DNA of 12,034 nt, from the NCBI GenBank assembly GCA_025059415.1, contig JANXDQ010000032.1, forward strand, positions 1-12,034, written 5' to 3'. Under the pieces are notes generated by a model that searched no databases, was not told the DNA's origin, and saw only the letters and a program-made list of their open reading frames with translations. The stretch comes from Aigarchaeota archaeon. Lineage in GTDB: Archaea > Thermoproteota > Nitrososphaeria_A > Caldarchaeales > Wolframiiraptoraceae. The first letter of the stretch is position 1. Each line of letters begins with the position of its first letter. Both the position numbers and the translations under genes were made by a program. Shown here in pieces: positions 1-6,923 of this stretch.

Positions 1-473
1 TTGTTGAATTCTATCAGAAGTCCCGCCATTGGCTCACCGAAGAGATAGCGCCTAGGCTTAGAGCTCTGGGGTTTAGCTACCGTGTAAAAACCTACAAAGG
101 GCGGTATCACAGATTAGTGGTCTACTCGAAGAGATTTCATGACCTGCTGTGGCAGGCCTGGAAGACTTTACCGAACTCTTCTCGAGAAGAGCTGATATCT
201 TTCGTCAAAGGCGTTGCAGACGCTGAAGCGTCTGTCCACAGAAAATACAATCGAATAGTTGTTTGGCAGAAAAACCAGGATACTCTGGAATTCGTGAGGG
301 CCATTTTAGAGGCAAATGGGATAAAATGTGGCAAATTTACTCGTTCCAGAGATGTATTAGGTCTTCCCGTCTATGGGAGAGAGAATTTGAATAGATTCTA
401 CATGCTCATTGGTTTCAGACATCCCGACAAGCAGAGGTCGTTGATGCGGAAGGTTGTCCTGACGCAACCCTAA
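1..473 (+). mobile_element. 3' part of an archaeal 23S rRNA intron (homing-endonuclease type)
   Basis: This stretch is not rRNA but abuts, without a gap, 23S rRNA sequence that begins AACAGGCTCG at 474. That junction corresponds to E. coli 23S position about 2449/2450 in the conserved GGGGAUAACAGGCU segment of domain V. The exon upstream of the insertion is missing because the intron continues beyond the left edge. A LAGLIDADG endonuclease reading frame fills the visible intron and its TAA stop (471-473) touches the junction. Archaeal rRNA introns of this type are excised by the tRNA splicing endonuclease at a bulge-helix-bulge structure; that structure cannot be checked because the 5' splice site is not present. 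The A run at 472-475 leaves the junction uncertain by one or two bases. E. coli numbering is from memory. Confidence 0.85.
3..473 (+). CDS. LAGLIDADG homing endonuclease, C-terminal part (5' end outside window)
   Basis: The frame is open from position 3 to the TAA at 471-473, about 156 residues, and no stop separates it from the left edge, so the GTG at 117 is very unlikely to be the true start. Positions 201-236 encode FVKGVADAEASV, which matches the second LAGLIDADG helix of the family (usual form FLRGLFDAEGSV) with the catalytic Asp at 219-221; the usual Gly is Ala. It is followed by the family pattern of a QKN turn, a helix with LEFVRAILEANGIK, and a C-terminal LIGFRHPDKQRSL segment as seen in I-DmoI-like intron enzymes. 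Such proteins cut an intronless 23S gene at the insertion site and drive intron spread. The first LAGLIDADG motif should lie upstream of the window, so intactness cannot be judged. Confidence 0.88.
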   Translation, partial: VEFYQKSRHWLTEEIAPRLRALGFSYRVKTYKGRYHRLVVYSKRFHDLLWQAWKTLPNSSREELISFVKGVADAEASVHRKYNRIVVWQKNQDTLEFVRAILEANGIKCGKFTRSRDVLGLPVYGRENLNRFYMLIGFRHPDKQRSLMRKVVLTQP

Positions 474-954
<481 letters not shown>

Positions 955-994
955 CCCGGGGATCCACCGTCCAGGCGAAAGTGTCCATTGAGGG

Positions 995-1030
995 CCCGTG
1001 GGCGCGGCCTATACGCGGCTCATCCACGGG
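995..1030 (+). other. GC-rich hairpin downstream of 23S rRNA
   Basis: CCCGTGG (995-1001) pairs perfectly with CCACGGG (1024-1030), and an inner CGCG/CGCG pairing can extend the fold. It lies about 40 bases after the rRNA 3' end. It could belong to the precursor RNA trailer, a terminator region or a small RNA; nothing in the sequence decides between these. Confidence 0.4.
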
Positions 1031-1040
1031 TGTAGATTCA

Positions 1041-1052
1041 CCTATTTTTCGC
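1041..1052 (+). terminator. possible rRNA operon terminator (T tract)
   Basis: A pyrimidine-rich run, CCTATTTTTCGCC, follows the hairpin and precedes the next gene's promoter. Archaeal termination commonly uses T-rich tracts on the non-template strand. The assignment is positional and tentative. Confidence 0.3.
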
Positions 1053-1151
1053 CAGTTAAGTCCGCCACTTCACGTCTCCTCAGAGACCACCATGCTTCCC
1101 GCATCGTGTCGATGCCCTCAATCATTTCCCTTTTCCATGGAAATAACAAAA

Positions 1152-1161
1152 CTTTTCTAAA
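1152..1161 (+). promoter_or_regulatory. TATA-like promoter element of the Gfo/Idh/MocA operon
   Basis: CTTTTCTAAA, preceded by A-rich bases, is centred about 27 bases before the ATG at 1184. This is the spacing expected between an archaeal TATA box and a transcription start at or next to the start codon, which suggests a leaderless mRNA and supports ATG 1184 rather than the far upstream GTG at 998. Confidence 0.4.
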
Positions 1162-1183
1162 CCTCATTCGAAATTTTTACGGC

Positions 1184-2209
1184 ATGAGCGGTAGAAGGGT
1201 TAGGGTATGCGTTGTTGGCGCCGGTAGGACCGGCCGCGTCCACGCAACAAACCTATCCACGAGGATCACGGTAGCCGAGCTCATCGGCGTAGTCGACCAG
1301 GTTGCGGAGGCCGCTAAGGCGCTGGCGTCTGAGCTGGGCGTAAACCATTACGCGAGTTTATCTGAGGCCATGAAGAAGGGGGATTTCGAAGCCGTCTTCA
1401 TCACCACGCCGACGCCCACACACCGCGACCTCGCGGTCGAGGCGGCGGAAGCCGGGAAACACGTCTTCTGCGAGAAGCCGATGGCCCTCACATTGGGTGA
1501 GGCGGACGAGATGATCTCAGCCGCCAGGAAGAATGATGTGAAGCTCCAGATAGGCTTCATGCGCAGATTCGACCCCGAATTCAGGAAGGCGAAAGAGCTC
1601 ATCGATCAAGGAGCCATAGGTAAACCGGTCTTGGTGAAGTCCGTTGGAAGGGGCCCCGGGCTCCCGCCTAGGTGGGCGCTTGACCCCAAGACCGGCCTTG
1701 GAATGGTCGCCGAGGTGAATAGCCACGACTTCGACTCTCTCAGGTGGTTTATGAACGACGACTTCAAGACTATTTACGCGGAGGCCGCGGCGCTACTTAG
1801 ACCAGATGTGGCGGAGGAGTTCCCGGGATTTCATGACGTCGTCGCTGTAACCGCGAGATTCAAGAAAGGCGGCATAGGTCTACTTGATGGCGGCTGCCCC
1901 GTCGGCTACGGCTATGACGCGAGGTTGGAGATACTGGGCACCGAGGGGTTATTGACTATTGGGGAGGTCAAGGGGACGAGCATGCTCATCTGCCACGCGG
2001 ATAAGAAGATAACGACGGAGCCGTTCTCGAGCTGGAGGGACAGATTTAAGGAGGCCTACGTCGCGGAAGCCGAAAGTTTCCTAAAAGCGATACTTGGGGA
2101 TCGAGATCCAGAGGTCACTGGGGAGGATGGGAGAAAAACCCTCGAGGCAACGCTCGCGGCGATACGATCGATAAAGGAGCATAGGCCCATAGAGCTCCCG
2201 CTCAGGTGA
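1184..2209 (+). CDS. Gfo/Idh/MocA family dehydrogenase (inositol/sugar dehydrogenase-like)
   Basis: The product is a probable NAD(P)-dependent oxidoreductase of 341 residues, the usual family size. The N-terminal Rossmann fold shows VCVVGAGRTGRVHA (GxGxxG at 12-17), the family signature CEKPMAL places the catalytic Lys at 98, and the C-terminal GFO_IDH_MocA domain has SHDFDSLRWF with His181. In myo-inositol dehydrogenases an Asp usually lies four residues before this His; here it is Glu177, a conservative change. ATG 1184 is chosen because it starts just before the first Rossmann strand and has a TATA-like box at leaderless distance; the in-frame GTG at 998 would add 62 residues translated from rRNA trailer sequence. 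It forms an operon with the MDR dehydrogenase 6 bases downstream. A sugar or cyclitol substrate is likely, but the exact one cannot be assigned; myo-inositol is one possibility. Confidence 0.88.
   Translation: MSGRRVRVCVVGAGRTGRVHATNLSTRITVAELIGVVDQVAEAAKALASELGVNHYASLSEAMKKGDFEAVFITTPTPTHRDLAVEAAEAGKHVFCEKPMALTLGEADEMISAARKNDVKLQIGFMRRFDPEFRKAKELIDQGAIGKPVLVKSVGRGPGLPPRWALDPKTGLGMVAEVNSHDFDSLRWFMNDDFKTIYAEAAALLRPDVAEEFPGFHDVVAVTARFKKGGIGLLDGGCPVGYGYDARLEILGTEGLLTIGEVKGTSMLICHADKKITTEPFSSWRDRFKEAYVAEAESFLKAILGDRDPEVTGEDGRKTLEATLAAIRSIKEHRPIELPLR
2204..2209 (+). promoter_or_regulatory. Shine-Dalgarno site of the MDR dehydrogenase
   Basis: AGGTGA lies 6 bases before ATG 2216 and overlaps the TGA stop of the upstream gene. 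It is a full match to the archaeal anti-Shine-Dalgarno and indicates translation of the second cistron by ribosome binding or reinitiation. Confidence 0.6.
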
Positions 2210-2215
2210 CGCGGC

Positions 2216-3247
2216 ATGTTGGCCTTAAGGCTCTTCGGCAAGGAAGATCTGAAACTCGAGAAAGTCGGAGAACCGACCCTAGAGGAACCTGGGGCGATTC
2301 TAAGGGTAAGGGCGACGAGCATCTGTGCAACCGACATAAAGGCTTACACGACCGGCGCCAGGACGAAGATCCCGATAACCCTCGGCCACGAATTCTCCGG
2401 AGAGATCGTCGACGCCAGCAGGGAATACGCGGACTACATCGGGAAGAGGGTGGTCGTCAACCCGAACATCTTCTGTGGTAAATGCGAATACTGCCTGAGC
2501 GGAGAACACGTCCTGTGCCCAAACAGGTACGCGATCGGGATAGACGTCGATGGATCCTTCGCGGAGTACCTGAAGATCCCGGACCAGGCATTTAGGGTCG
2601 GAGGAGTCCAAGAGATACCCGGGAACCTGAGCTACGAAGAGGCATCTCTCGCAGAACCCCTCTCAGCGTGCTATAGGGGCCAGAGGAAGCTGGGGATAGG
2701 CCTCGGGGACACCGTGGCGATCATAGGGGCAGGCCCCATAGGGATAATGCACCTCAAGCTCGCTAAGGCCGCGGGCGCGTCCAAAGTGATAATCAGCGAA
2801 GTTGATGAAAGAAGGGCCAGGGTCGCCGAGGAGCTCGGCGTAGACCACGTGGTAAACCCGATGAAGGAGGATCTTGAGAAAAGGGTCATGGAGTTAACGG
2901 GCGGACGCGGAGTGGATGCCGTGATAGTGGCCGTGGGGGTTGCTCAAGCTCAGAAAGACGCTCTTAGAATAGTCGCTAAGGGCGGGGGAATAAACTTCTT
3001 CGCGGGGCTCCCAGCCGGGAAGGAGGAGGTCCCAATAAACACGAACCTGATACACTACAAGCAGATAACAGTCCTGGGAACATCCATGCAGACCCCATTC
3101 GAATTCAAGAGGACGCTTGAAATATTGGCCCAAGGGGTCGTAGACTTGAAGCCCCTGATAACCCACCGATATGCTCTCACCGATGGTATAACTGCATTCC
3201 AGACATCGATGAAGGCGGAGGGATTAAAGGTAATAATCAATCCATAG
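2216..3247 (+). CDS. Zinc-dependent MDR (medium-chain) alcohol/polyol dehydrogenase
   Basis: A 343-residue member of the medium-chain dehydrogenase family, close in type to sorbitol and L-threonine dehydrogenases. Catalytic zinc ligands are visible as Cys37 (SICATD), His58-Glu59 (GHEF) and Glu147 (AEPLS). The structural zinc lobe is complete, with Cys87, Cys90, Cys93 and Cys101. The nucleotide fold has GAGPIG at 171-176 and an acidic strand end (ISEVDERR, 193-200), which favours NAD over NADP. The start is fixed by the AGGTGA site and the 6-base gap after the dehydrogenase upstream, with which it is probably co-transcribed. A Gfo/Idh/MocA plus MDR pair also occurs in the Thermotoga inositol locus, but the hydrolase and epimerase of that pathway are not seen here. 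Substrate unresolved. Confidence 0.9.
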   Translation: MLALRLFGKEDLKLEKVGEPTLEEPGAILRVRATSICATDIKAYTTGARTKIPITLGHEFSGEIVDASREYADYIGKRVVVNPNIFCGKCEYCLSGEHVLCPNRYAIGIDVDGSFAEYLKIPDQAFRVGGVQEIPGNLSYEEASLAEPLSACYRGQRKLGIGLGDTVAIIGAGPIGIMHLKLAKAAGASKVIISEVDERRARVAEELGVDHVVNPMKEDLEKRVMELTGGRGVDAVIVAVGVAQAQKDALRIVAKGGGINFFAGLPAGKEEVPINTNLIHYKQITVLGTSMQTPFEFKRTLEILAQGVVDLKPLITHRYALTDGITAFQTSMKAEGLKVIINP

Positions 3248-3264
3248 AAAAATTGATTAAAAAG
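3248..3264 (-). terminator. T-rich terminator of the minus-strand catabolic cluster
   Basis: Read on the minus strand, just after the isomerase stop, the 25-base gap contains two T runs (CCTTTTTAATCAATTTTTC). T-rich tracts are the usual archaeal termination signal. The gap lies between two convergent genes; on the plus strand it is A-rich, so the plus-strand operon has no equivalent signal here and may read into antisense. Confidence 0.5.
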
Positions 3265-3272
3265 GAAGGACT

Positions 3273-3857
3273 TTATTGCTGAGCAACATATTTCGGATTG
3301 TCGATGACCTGCGGCTTGCCCTTCTCGGCAACCACCAGCTTCGCGAATCCTTTCTCCTTTATTATTCCATAATTGTGGCCTGACCCCGCTGGGTAGAAGA
3401 AGAGGAAGATGAATCGCCCACGCCCAGTATTTATTGTCCTATGGCCCCAGCCCGGTGCAACATGGCATAAATTTCCTTGAGTGAGCTCCGCGTGGACCAC
3501 CTTTCCATCCTTTGACTGCATCAATAACATCCCCGAGCCGCGTAGGCAGTAGTATATCTCGCCGCTATCCCTCTCGTGGAAATGTCCCCGCGTCATGAAG
3601 TATTCTCTCCCAACTTTTCCAGGGTATATCACCGTGAGCCCCACGACCATGTCCCCAAATACATCGCTCGCCTCGAATTCGCAATACTTGTATATCACGG
3701 GGTCCTTTCCGGCCGAGAGCATCTTCTCCGCCTCATTCACATCGCCGAAGAATTCCTTCATGTCGCTGAGCTTGACCTCCCTCACGTGTTTCGCGGGCTT
3801 CAGCAGGATATTCTTTAGATCGAGTTTGATTATCTGGAATGGTGTTTCAGACGACAT
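3273..3857 (-). CDS. pgiA: Cupin-type glucose-6-phosphate isomerase
   Basis: A 194-residue cupin enzyme that interconverts glucose-6-phosphate and fructose-6-phosphate in the archaeal glycolytic/gluconeogenic pathway. It resembles the Pyrococcus/Thermococcus metal-dependent isomerase along its length, including the YPGKVGREYFMTRGHFHE, APGWGHRTIN and YPAGSGHNYG segments and the VIDNP end. The expected metal ligands are present as His92, His94, Glu100 and His139. Length agrees with the family (about 190). The ATG lies 15 bases after the AOR stop and has a strong AGGTGA ribosome binding site, so it is the last gene of a minus-strand operon. This is one of the firmest functional calls in the window and shows that the cluster feeds hexose phosphate metabolism. 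Confidence 0.93.
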   Translation of the reverse strand: MSSETPFQIIKLDLKNILLKPAKHVREVKLSDMKEFFGDVNEAEKMLSAGKDPVIYKYCEFEASDVFGDMVVGLTVIYPGKVGREYFMTRGHFHERDSGEIYYCLRGSGMLLMQSKDGKVVHAELTQGNLCHVAPGWGHRTINTGRGRFIFLFFYPAGSGHNYGIIKEKGFAKLVVAEKGKPQVIDNPKYVAQQ

Positions 3858-3867
3858 GGCCTCGACC

Positions 3868-3873
3868 TCACCT
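3868..3873 (-). promoter_or_regulatory. Shine-Dalgarno site of the isomerase gene
   Basis: On the minus strand the sequence TGAGGTGAGG begins with the AOR stop codon and contains AGGTGA ten bases before the isomerase ATG at 3857. The overlap of stop and ribosome binding site points to coupled translation. Confidence 0.55.
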
Positions 3874-5765
3874 CACAGTATCTCAAGCCTCTCTATAGTC
3901 TTTTCCATTACGACGCCGTTTCTATCCCATCCCCTAGCTTCATAGTATTCGTCGAGCATCTTGTTGAGCATCTCCGGCGTGATTCTATGGCCTTTAGCGG
4001 GCCCATCGGGAACCGGCTCATACATTATCCTCGGCGGAAGCATGTCATCCGGCCTCCTCACTCCCTCGCGATTCAAGATCAGCCTCTCGAGGCTGTAAAT
4101 CCTCTCGCCTGCTAGCACCAGGTATTCCCCAGTCAACTCCGCTCCGGTAATGTAATTCACCACCTCCGGGCTGGGCTCATCGGTCAGGTTCAGGGCCCTC
4201 CTCGGGATCGTGCACAGGGCCAGCGAATCTATGTAGGCACGGACATCCTGTATGCTCTTCACGAGTCTACCCTTACCCTCAACCGCGAACCTATCCAGCT
4301 TAGGCTTCAACAACTCATCTCTAATAGTCCATCCGCCAACATTGTGGCACGCGCCCCTCGAAGACGTGGCATATGCGAGACCTATGCCGTAGAATGCCCG
4401 CGGCTCGTATCCGGCGAACTCTTGACGTTTTGCATGCATCACATAATTGATGGAGTTCTTCCCTATCCTCTCAGCGGCCCTGACGGCTCCATCCGCGAAG
4501 ACTTCCCCAACGCCCCTCCTCTCGCCCATCAGCTCAAGTAGCTCAATCTCCGCCTCGGCGTTCCCGAATTTGAGTTCAAGTCCACCTGTGAACTCCTTAT
4601 CGATTATGCCCCGCTCATAGAGCTCCATCCCGAAGCCCACGGTGTATCCGCTTGACATCCCATCAAACCCATATTCCTCGGTAATGGCGTGGGCCATGAT
4701 TATGGCATCGTAGTCGAATACGCCGCAGTGGGGTCCGAGAGACCAGAGCGTCTCATATTCGACCTTACTTTGACTGCCCCTCCATTCCCCTTTACCCGCT
4801 TCGAGGAATTTTCCACAGGCGACCGGGCATCTGGAGCACGCGACATCCCTGACGAGGTAATTCTCCCTCATGACCTCGGCCGCGAGCTTCTCCATCGCCC
4901 CCTCCTCCACCCTCGTCCTGGTGAAGTTCAATAGGGGATAGGCTCCAAGCTCATAGAGCGGCATCGTGTACTGCAGAGTCCCATATCTCGTGTGATTTCC
5001 AGTTGTCTCCCTTAGCTCCTTTATGTGGGTCTTCAAGTAATCCCTGAGCTTGTCCACATCCGCGACCTCGACCTCCTTGGTTCCATAGACCGCTATCGCC
5101 TTCAAGTTCTTGGATCCCATCACCGCTCCCAGACCGCCTCTGCCAAAGACCCCTCCCCTCCGGCCCGAGGAATCGGCGACGATGCACGCCATCCTCGAGA
5201 GTTTTTCACCGGCGGGCCCAATGCACGCCACCGAGGCCTTCTGCTCGCCAACCTCCTCGCGGATCACATCCTGCGCCTCAATAGTCTTCGACCCCCAATA
5301 TGACTTAGCATTCTTAATCTCAAGTTCTCCATCTATTATCGAAAGGTAGACGGGCTCGTCGGCCCTACCCTCGATTATAACCCCGTCATATCCAGCCCAC
5401 TTGAGGTTGACGCCAAAATATCCCCCAGCGTTCGCAACTGAGTAATGTCCCGTGAGAGGAGACTTACTGACGATGTAGGCCTTGGTTGCGCCGAATGCCG
5501 GAGTCCCGGTGAGGACCCCCGTCGAAAATATCAGCTTATTCTCGGGTGATAGGGGATCCACGTCGGCGCTGATCTCGTCGTAATAGTATCTAGCCGCGAG
5601 CCCCCTTCCACCGAGATACTTGTGAAACCACTTCAATGGAATATTTTCGACAATGGACTTCCTCTTAGTCAAATCTATCCTCAACAGCTTCCCCGTAATA
5701 CCCTTCCATCTTTCAGCAGTAAGTGTTTTTGAATTCATGTTTTTACGTCGTGGAGACCTTTTCAT
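3873..5765 (-). CDS. Aldehyde:ferredoxin oxidoreductase family protein (tungsten/molybdopterin)
   Basis: A 630-residue enzyme expected to oxidise an aldehyde to its acid with ferredoxin as acceptor, using a tungsten- or molybdenum-bispterin and one [4Fe-4S] cluster. The N-terminal domain starts with GITGKLLRIDLT and YLGGRGLAARYYYDE; the pterin region includes FGRGGLGAVMGSKNLKAI (207-224). The cluster cysteines are Cys310, Cys313 and Cys317 (ACSRCPVACGKF) with the distant Cys518 (DSLALCTIP), spaced almost as in Pyrococcus AOR. Glu336/338 and His474 (RGACHN) occupy the likely active-site positions. It resembles the AOR/FOR type rather than glyceraldehyde-3-phosphate oxidoreductase. The first Met is at 5765, but a Met nine residues in (5741) is also plausible, since the first residues are an unusual basic run and CTTAAG at 5774-5779 is at TATA distance. 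It lies 27 bases after the MDR gene. Its aldehyde substrate is unknown. Confidence 0.92.
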   Translation of the reverse strand: MKRSPRRKNMNSKTLTAERWKGITGKLLRIDLTKRKSIVENIPLKWFHKYLGGRGLAARYYYDEISADVDPLSPENKLIFSTGVLTGTPAFGATKAYIVSKSPLTGHYSVANAGGYFGVNLKWAGYDGVIIEGRADEPVYLSIIDGELEIKNAKSYWGSKTIEAQDVIREEVGEQKASVACIGPAGEKLSRMACIVADSSGRRGGVFGRGGLGAVMGSKNLKAIAVYGTKEVEVADVDKLRDYLKTHIKELRETTGNHTRYGTLQYTMPLYELGAYPLLNFTRTRVEEGAMEKLAAEVMRENYLVRDVACSRCPVACGKFLEAGKGEWRGSQSKVEYETLWSLGPHCGVFDYDAIIMAHAITEEYGFDGMSSGYTVGFGMELYERGIIDKEFTGGLELKFGNAEAEIELLELMGERRGVGEVFADGAVRAAERIGKNSINYVMHAKRQEFAGYEPRAFYGIGLAYATSSRGACHNVGGWTIRDELLKPKLDRFAVEGKGRLVKSIQDVRAYIDSLALCTIPRRALNLTDEPSPEVVNYITGAELTGEYLVLAGERIYSLERLILNREGVRRPDDMLPPRIMYEPVPDGPAKGHRITPEMLNKMLDEYYEARGWDRNGVVMEKTIERLEIL

Positions 5766-5773
5766 AAAGATTT

Positions 5774-5785
5774 CTTAAGCTTAAG
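5774..5785 (-). promoter_or_regulatory. Palindromic CTTAAGCTTAAG: possible internal promoter or operator before the AOR gene
   Basis: A perfect 12-base palindrome built from two CTTAAG units fills much of the 27-base gap between the MDR gene and the AOR gene. Similar CTTAAG/CTTTAAG strings form the TATA-like boxes before the kinase and the SDR gene, so it may be an internal promoter serving the start at 5741; the symmetry would also suit a repressor site. Confidence 0.3.
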
Positions 5786-5792
5786 TGATAAA

Positions 5793-6812
5793 TCATGGAA
5801 CGATCATGGCCTTTATAACCTCACGTCTTTCCACGGCCTCGAATGCGCGCTCCACCTCTTCCAGGCGGAACCTGTATCTGATTAGCGGCTCCACGTTGAG
5901 TTTTCTTGAGGCGAGTACGTTTAGAGCCTCCTTAAAGAGTTTAGGGGGCGCCACGTTGCTCCCGGTCAATATGATTTCTCCATAGTGTATCATGTTGGGA
6001 TCCAGCTCGATCTTTTCTGGGGGATATGTTCCGGCGAACAGGTTTACGACGCCCCCATCGTCGACGAGCATCAATCCAGTTTCAATGGCGTGCTTATTTC
6101 CAACCGATACTATGACTGCGTCCGCCTTTCCACCAACCTCCTTTTCAAGCTCACCTATTGACCTCATATTCTTCGAGTTTATGGTCTTGTCGGCTCCAAG
6201 TCTTTGAGCTAATTCGAGCCTCTCATCGTGATGACCTATGAGCGTGACACTCGCTCCCAAGAGCTTCGCTATCATCATGTTGAGTATCCCCATGAATCCA
6301 TCGCCGATGATTATCGCCTCATCCCCCTCCCTGATCCCAGACCTGATCCCCGCATTAAGGCAGCAGGCGATTGGCTCGGTTAGAGCGGCCTCCTCAAATC
6401 CAAGTCCATCCGGCATCTTCATTAGATTCTTCGCAGGCGCCTTGACATATTCGGCGAATCCTCCATGGGTGAAGATCTTATCTTTACACAGGTTTATGCG
6501 GCCGCGCCTACACTGCCTACATCTCCCACATGGAATTATTATGCTTGGGACGATCCTATCCCCTATTGAGATGTTTTCGACATTTTTTCCCATTTCGACA
6601 ACTTCCCCGGCCCATTCATGCCCTGTAAAGCCGGGATATTCCCTTCCGAAACCCGTATGCTTGTACTTCTTAAGTCCGAGGTAAAATCGTATATCGCTGA
6701 AACATACACCGCACGCTCTAACTCTTATTAGGGCCTCATCATCGCCTATCTTGGGGACGTCGACCTCCTCAACCCTAAGATCTCTGGGTGCATAAATGAA
6801 GGCAGCCTTCAT
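5793..6812 (-). CDS. Zinc-dependent MDR sugar/polyol dehydrogenase (sorbitol/threonine dehydrogenase-like)
   Basis: A 339-residue medium-chain dehydrogenase. The catalytic zinc site is Cys37 (CGVCFSD), His65-Glu66 (GHEW) and Glu146 (TEPIA); the structural zinc site is Cys95, Cys98, Cys101 and Cys109. The cofactor fold has GDGFMG (170-175). After the second strand the sequence is LIGHHDERLELA: where NAD enzymes usually place an acidic residue there are two histidines, which may mean a relaxed or NADP preference. It is a different subtype from the plus-strand MDR gene at 2216. It lies between a sugar kinase and the AOR gene, so oxidation of a polyol or sugar to a ketose that the kinase can phosphorylate is a reasonable guess. 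The start is the first Met of the fold; a palindrome ends on the start codon. Confidence 0.9.
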   Translation of the reverse strand: MKAAFIYAPRDLRVEEVDVPKIGDDEALIRVRACGVCFSDIRFYLGLKKYKHTGFGREYPGFTGHEWAGEVVEMGKNVENISIGDRIVPSIIIPCGRCRQCRRGRINLCKDKIFTHGGFAEYVKAPAKNLMKMPDGLGFEEAALTEPIACCLNAGIRSGIREGDEAIIIGDGFMGILNMMIAKLLGASVTLIGHHDERLELAQRLGADKTINSKNMRSIGELEKEVGGKADAVIVSVGNKHAIETGLMLVDDGGVVNLFAGTYPPEKIELDPNMIHYGEIILTGSNVAPPKLFKEALNVLASRKLNVEPLIRYRFRLEEVERAFEAVERREVIKAMIVP

Positions 6813-6827
6813 CTATTATCAATAGAT
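6811..6827 (-). promoter_or_regulatory. Inverted repeat overlapping the MDR dehydrogenase start
   Basis: ATCTATT, three bases, then AATAGAT form a perfect 7-base inverted repeat whose last two bases are the AT of the start codon at 6812. It could be an operator, or an RNA hairpin that affects translation start. A sequence of this length and AT content may also arise by chance. Confidence 0.35.
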
Positions 6828-6872
6828 CGGGGTTCACCGCTGACGTATAGTTCTTTCCATCACATCAAGTTC

Positions 6873-6881
6873 ATTAAAATA
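6873..6881 (-). promoter_or_regulatory. Possible TATA box for the MDR/AOR/isomerase unit
   Basis: On the minus strand the 111-base gap after the kinase contains TATATTTTAATG, the most AT-rich block of the gap. A start about 26 bases downstream would give a leader of roughly 40 bases. A second weaker candidate, CTATACG near 6844-6850, would give a shorter leader. Confidence 0.3.
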
Positions 6882-6923
6882 TACTATGATGACCTCGCCG
6901 AATTCGGCCGGCTGCTCTTAGAC

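Noticed and set aside
998..1183. Upstream in-frame extension of the Gfo/Idh/MocA gene from GTG 998
   Set aside because: The extra 62 residues come from rRNA trailer sequence and precede the normal Rossmann start; ATG 1184 fits family length and promoter spacing.
1184..3247. Complete Thermotoga-type inositol degradation operon
   Set aside because: Only a Gfo/Idh/MocA plus MDR pair is present; the ring-opening hydrolase and the epimerase of that pathway are not in the window.
6238..6684. 148-codon plus-strand frame opposite the MDR dehydrogenase
   Set aside because: It is the antisense shadow of a gene with complete zinc and cofactor motifs.
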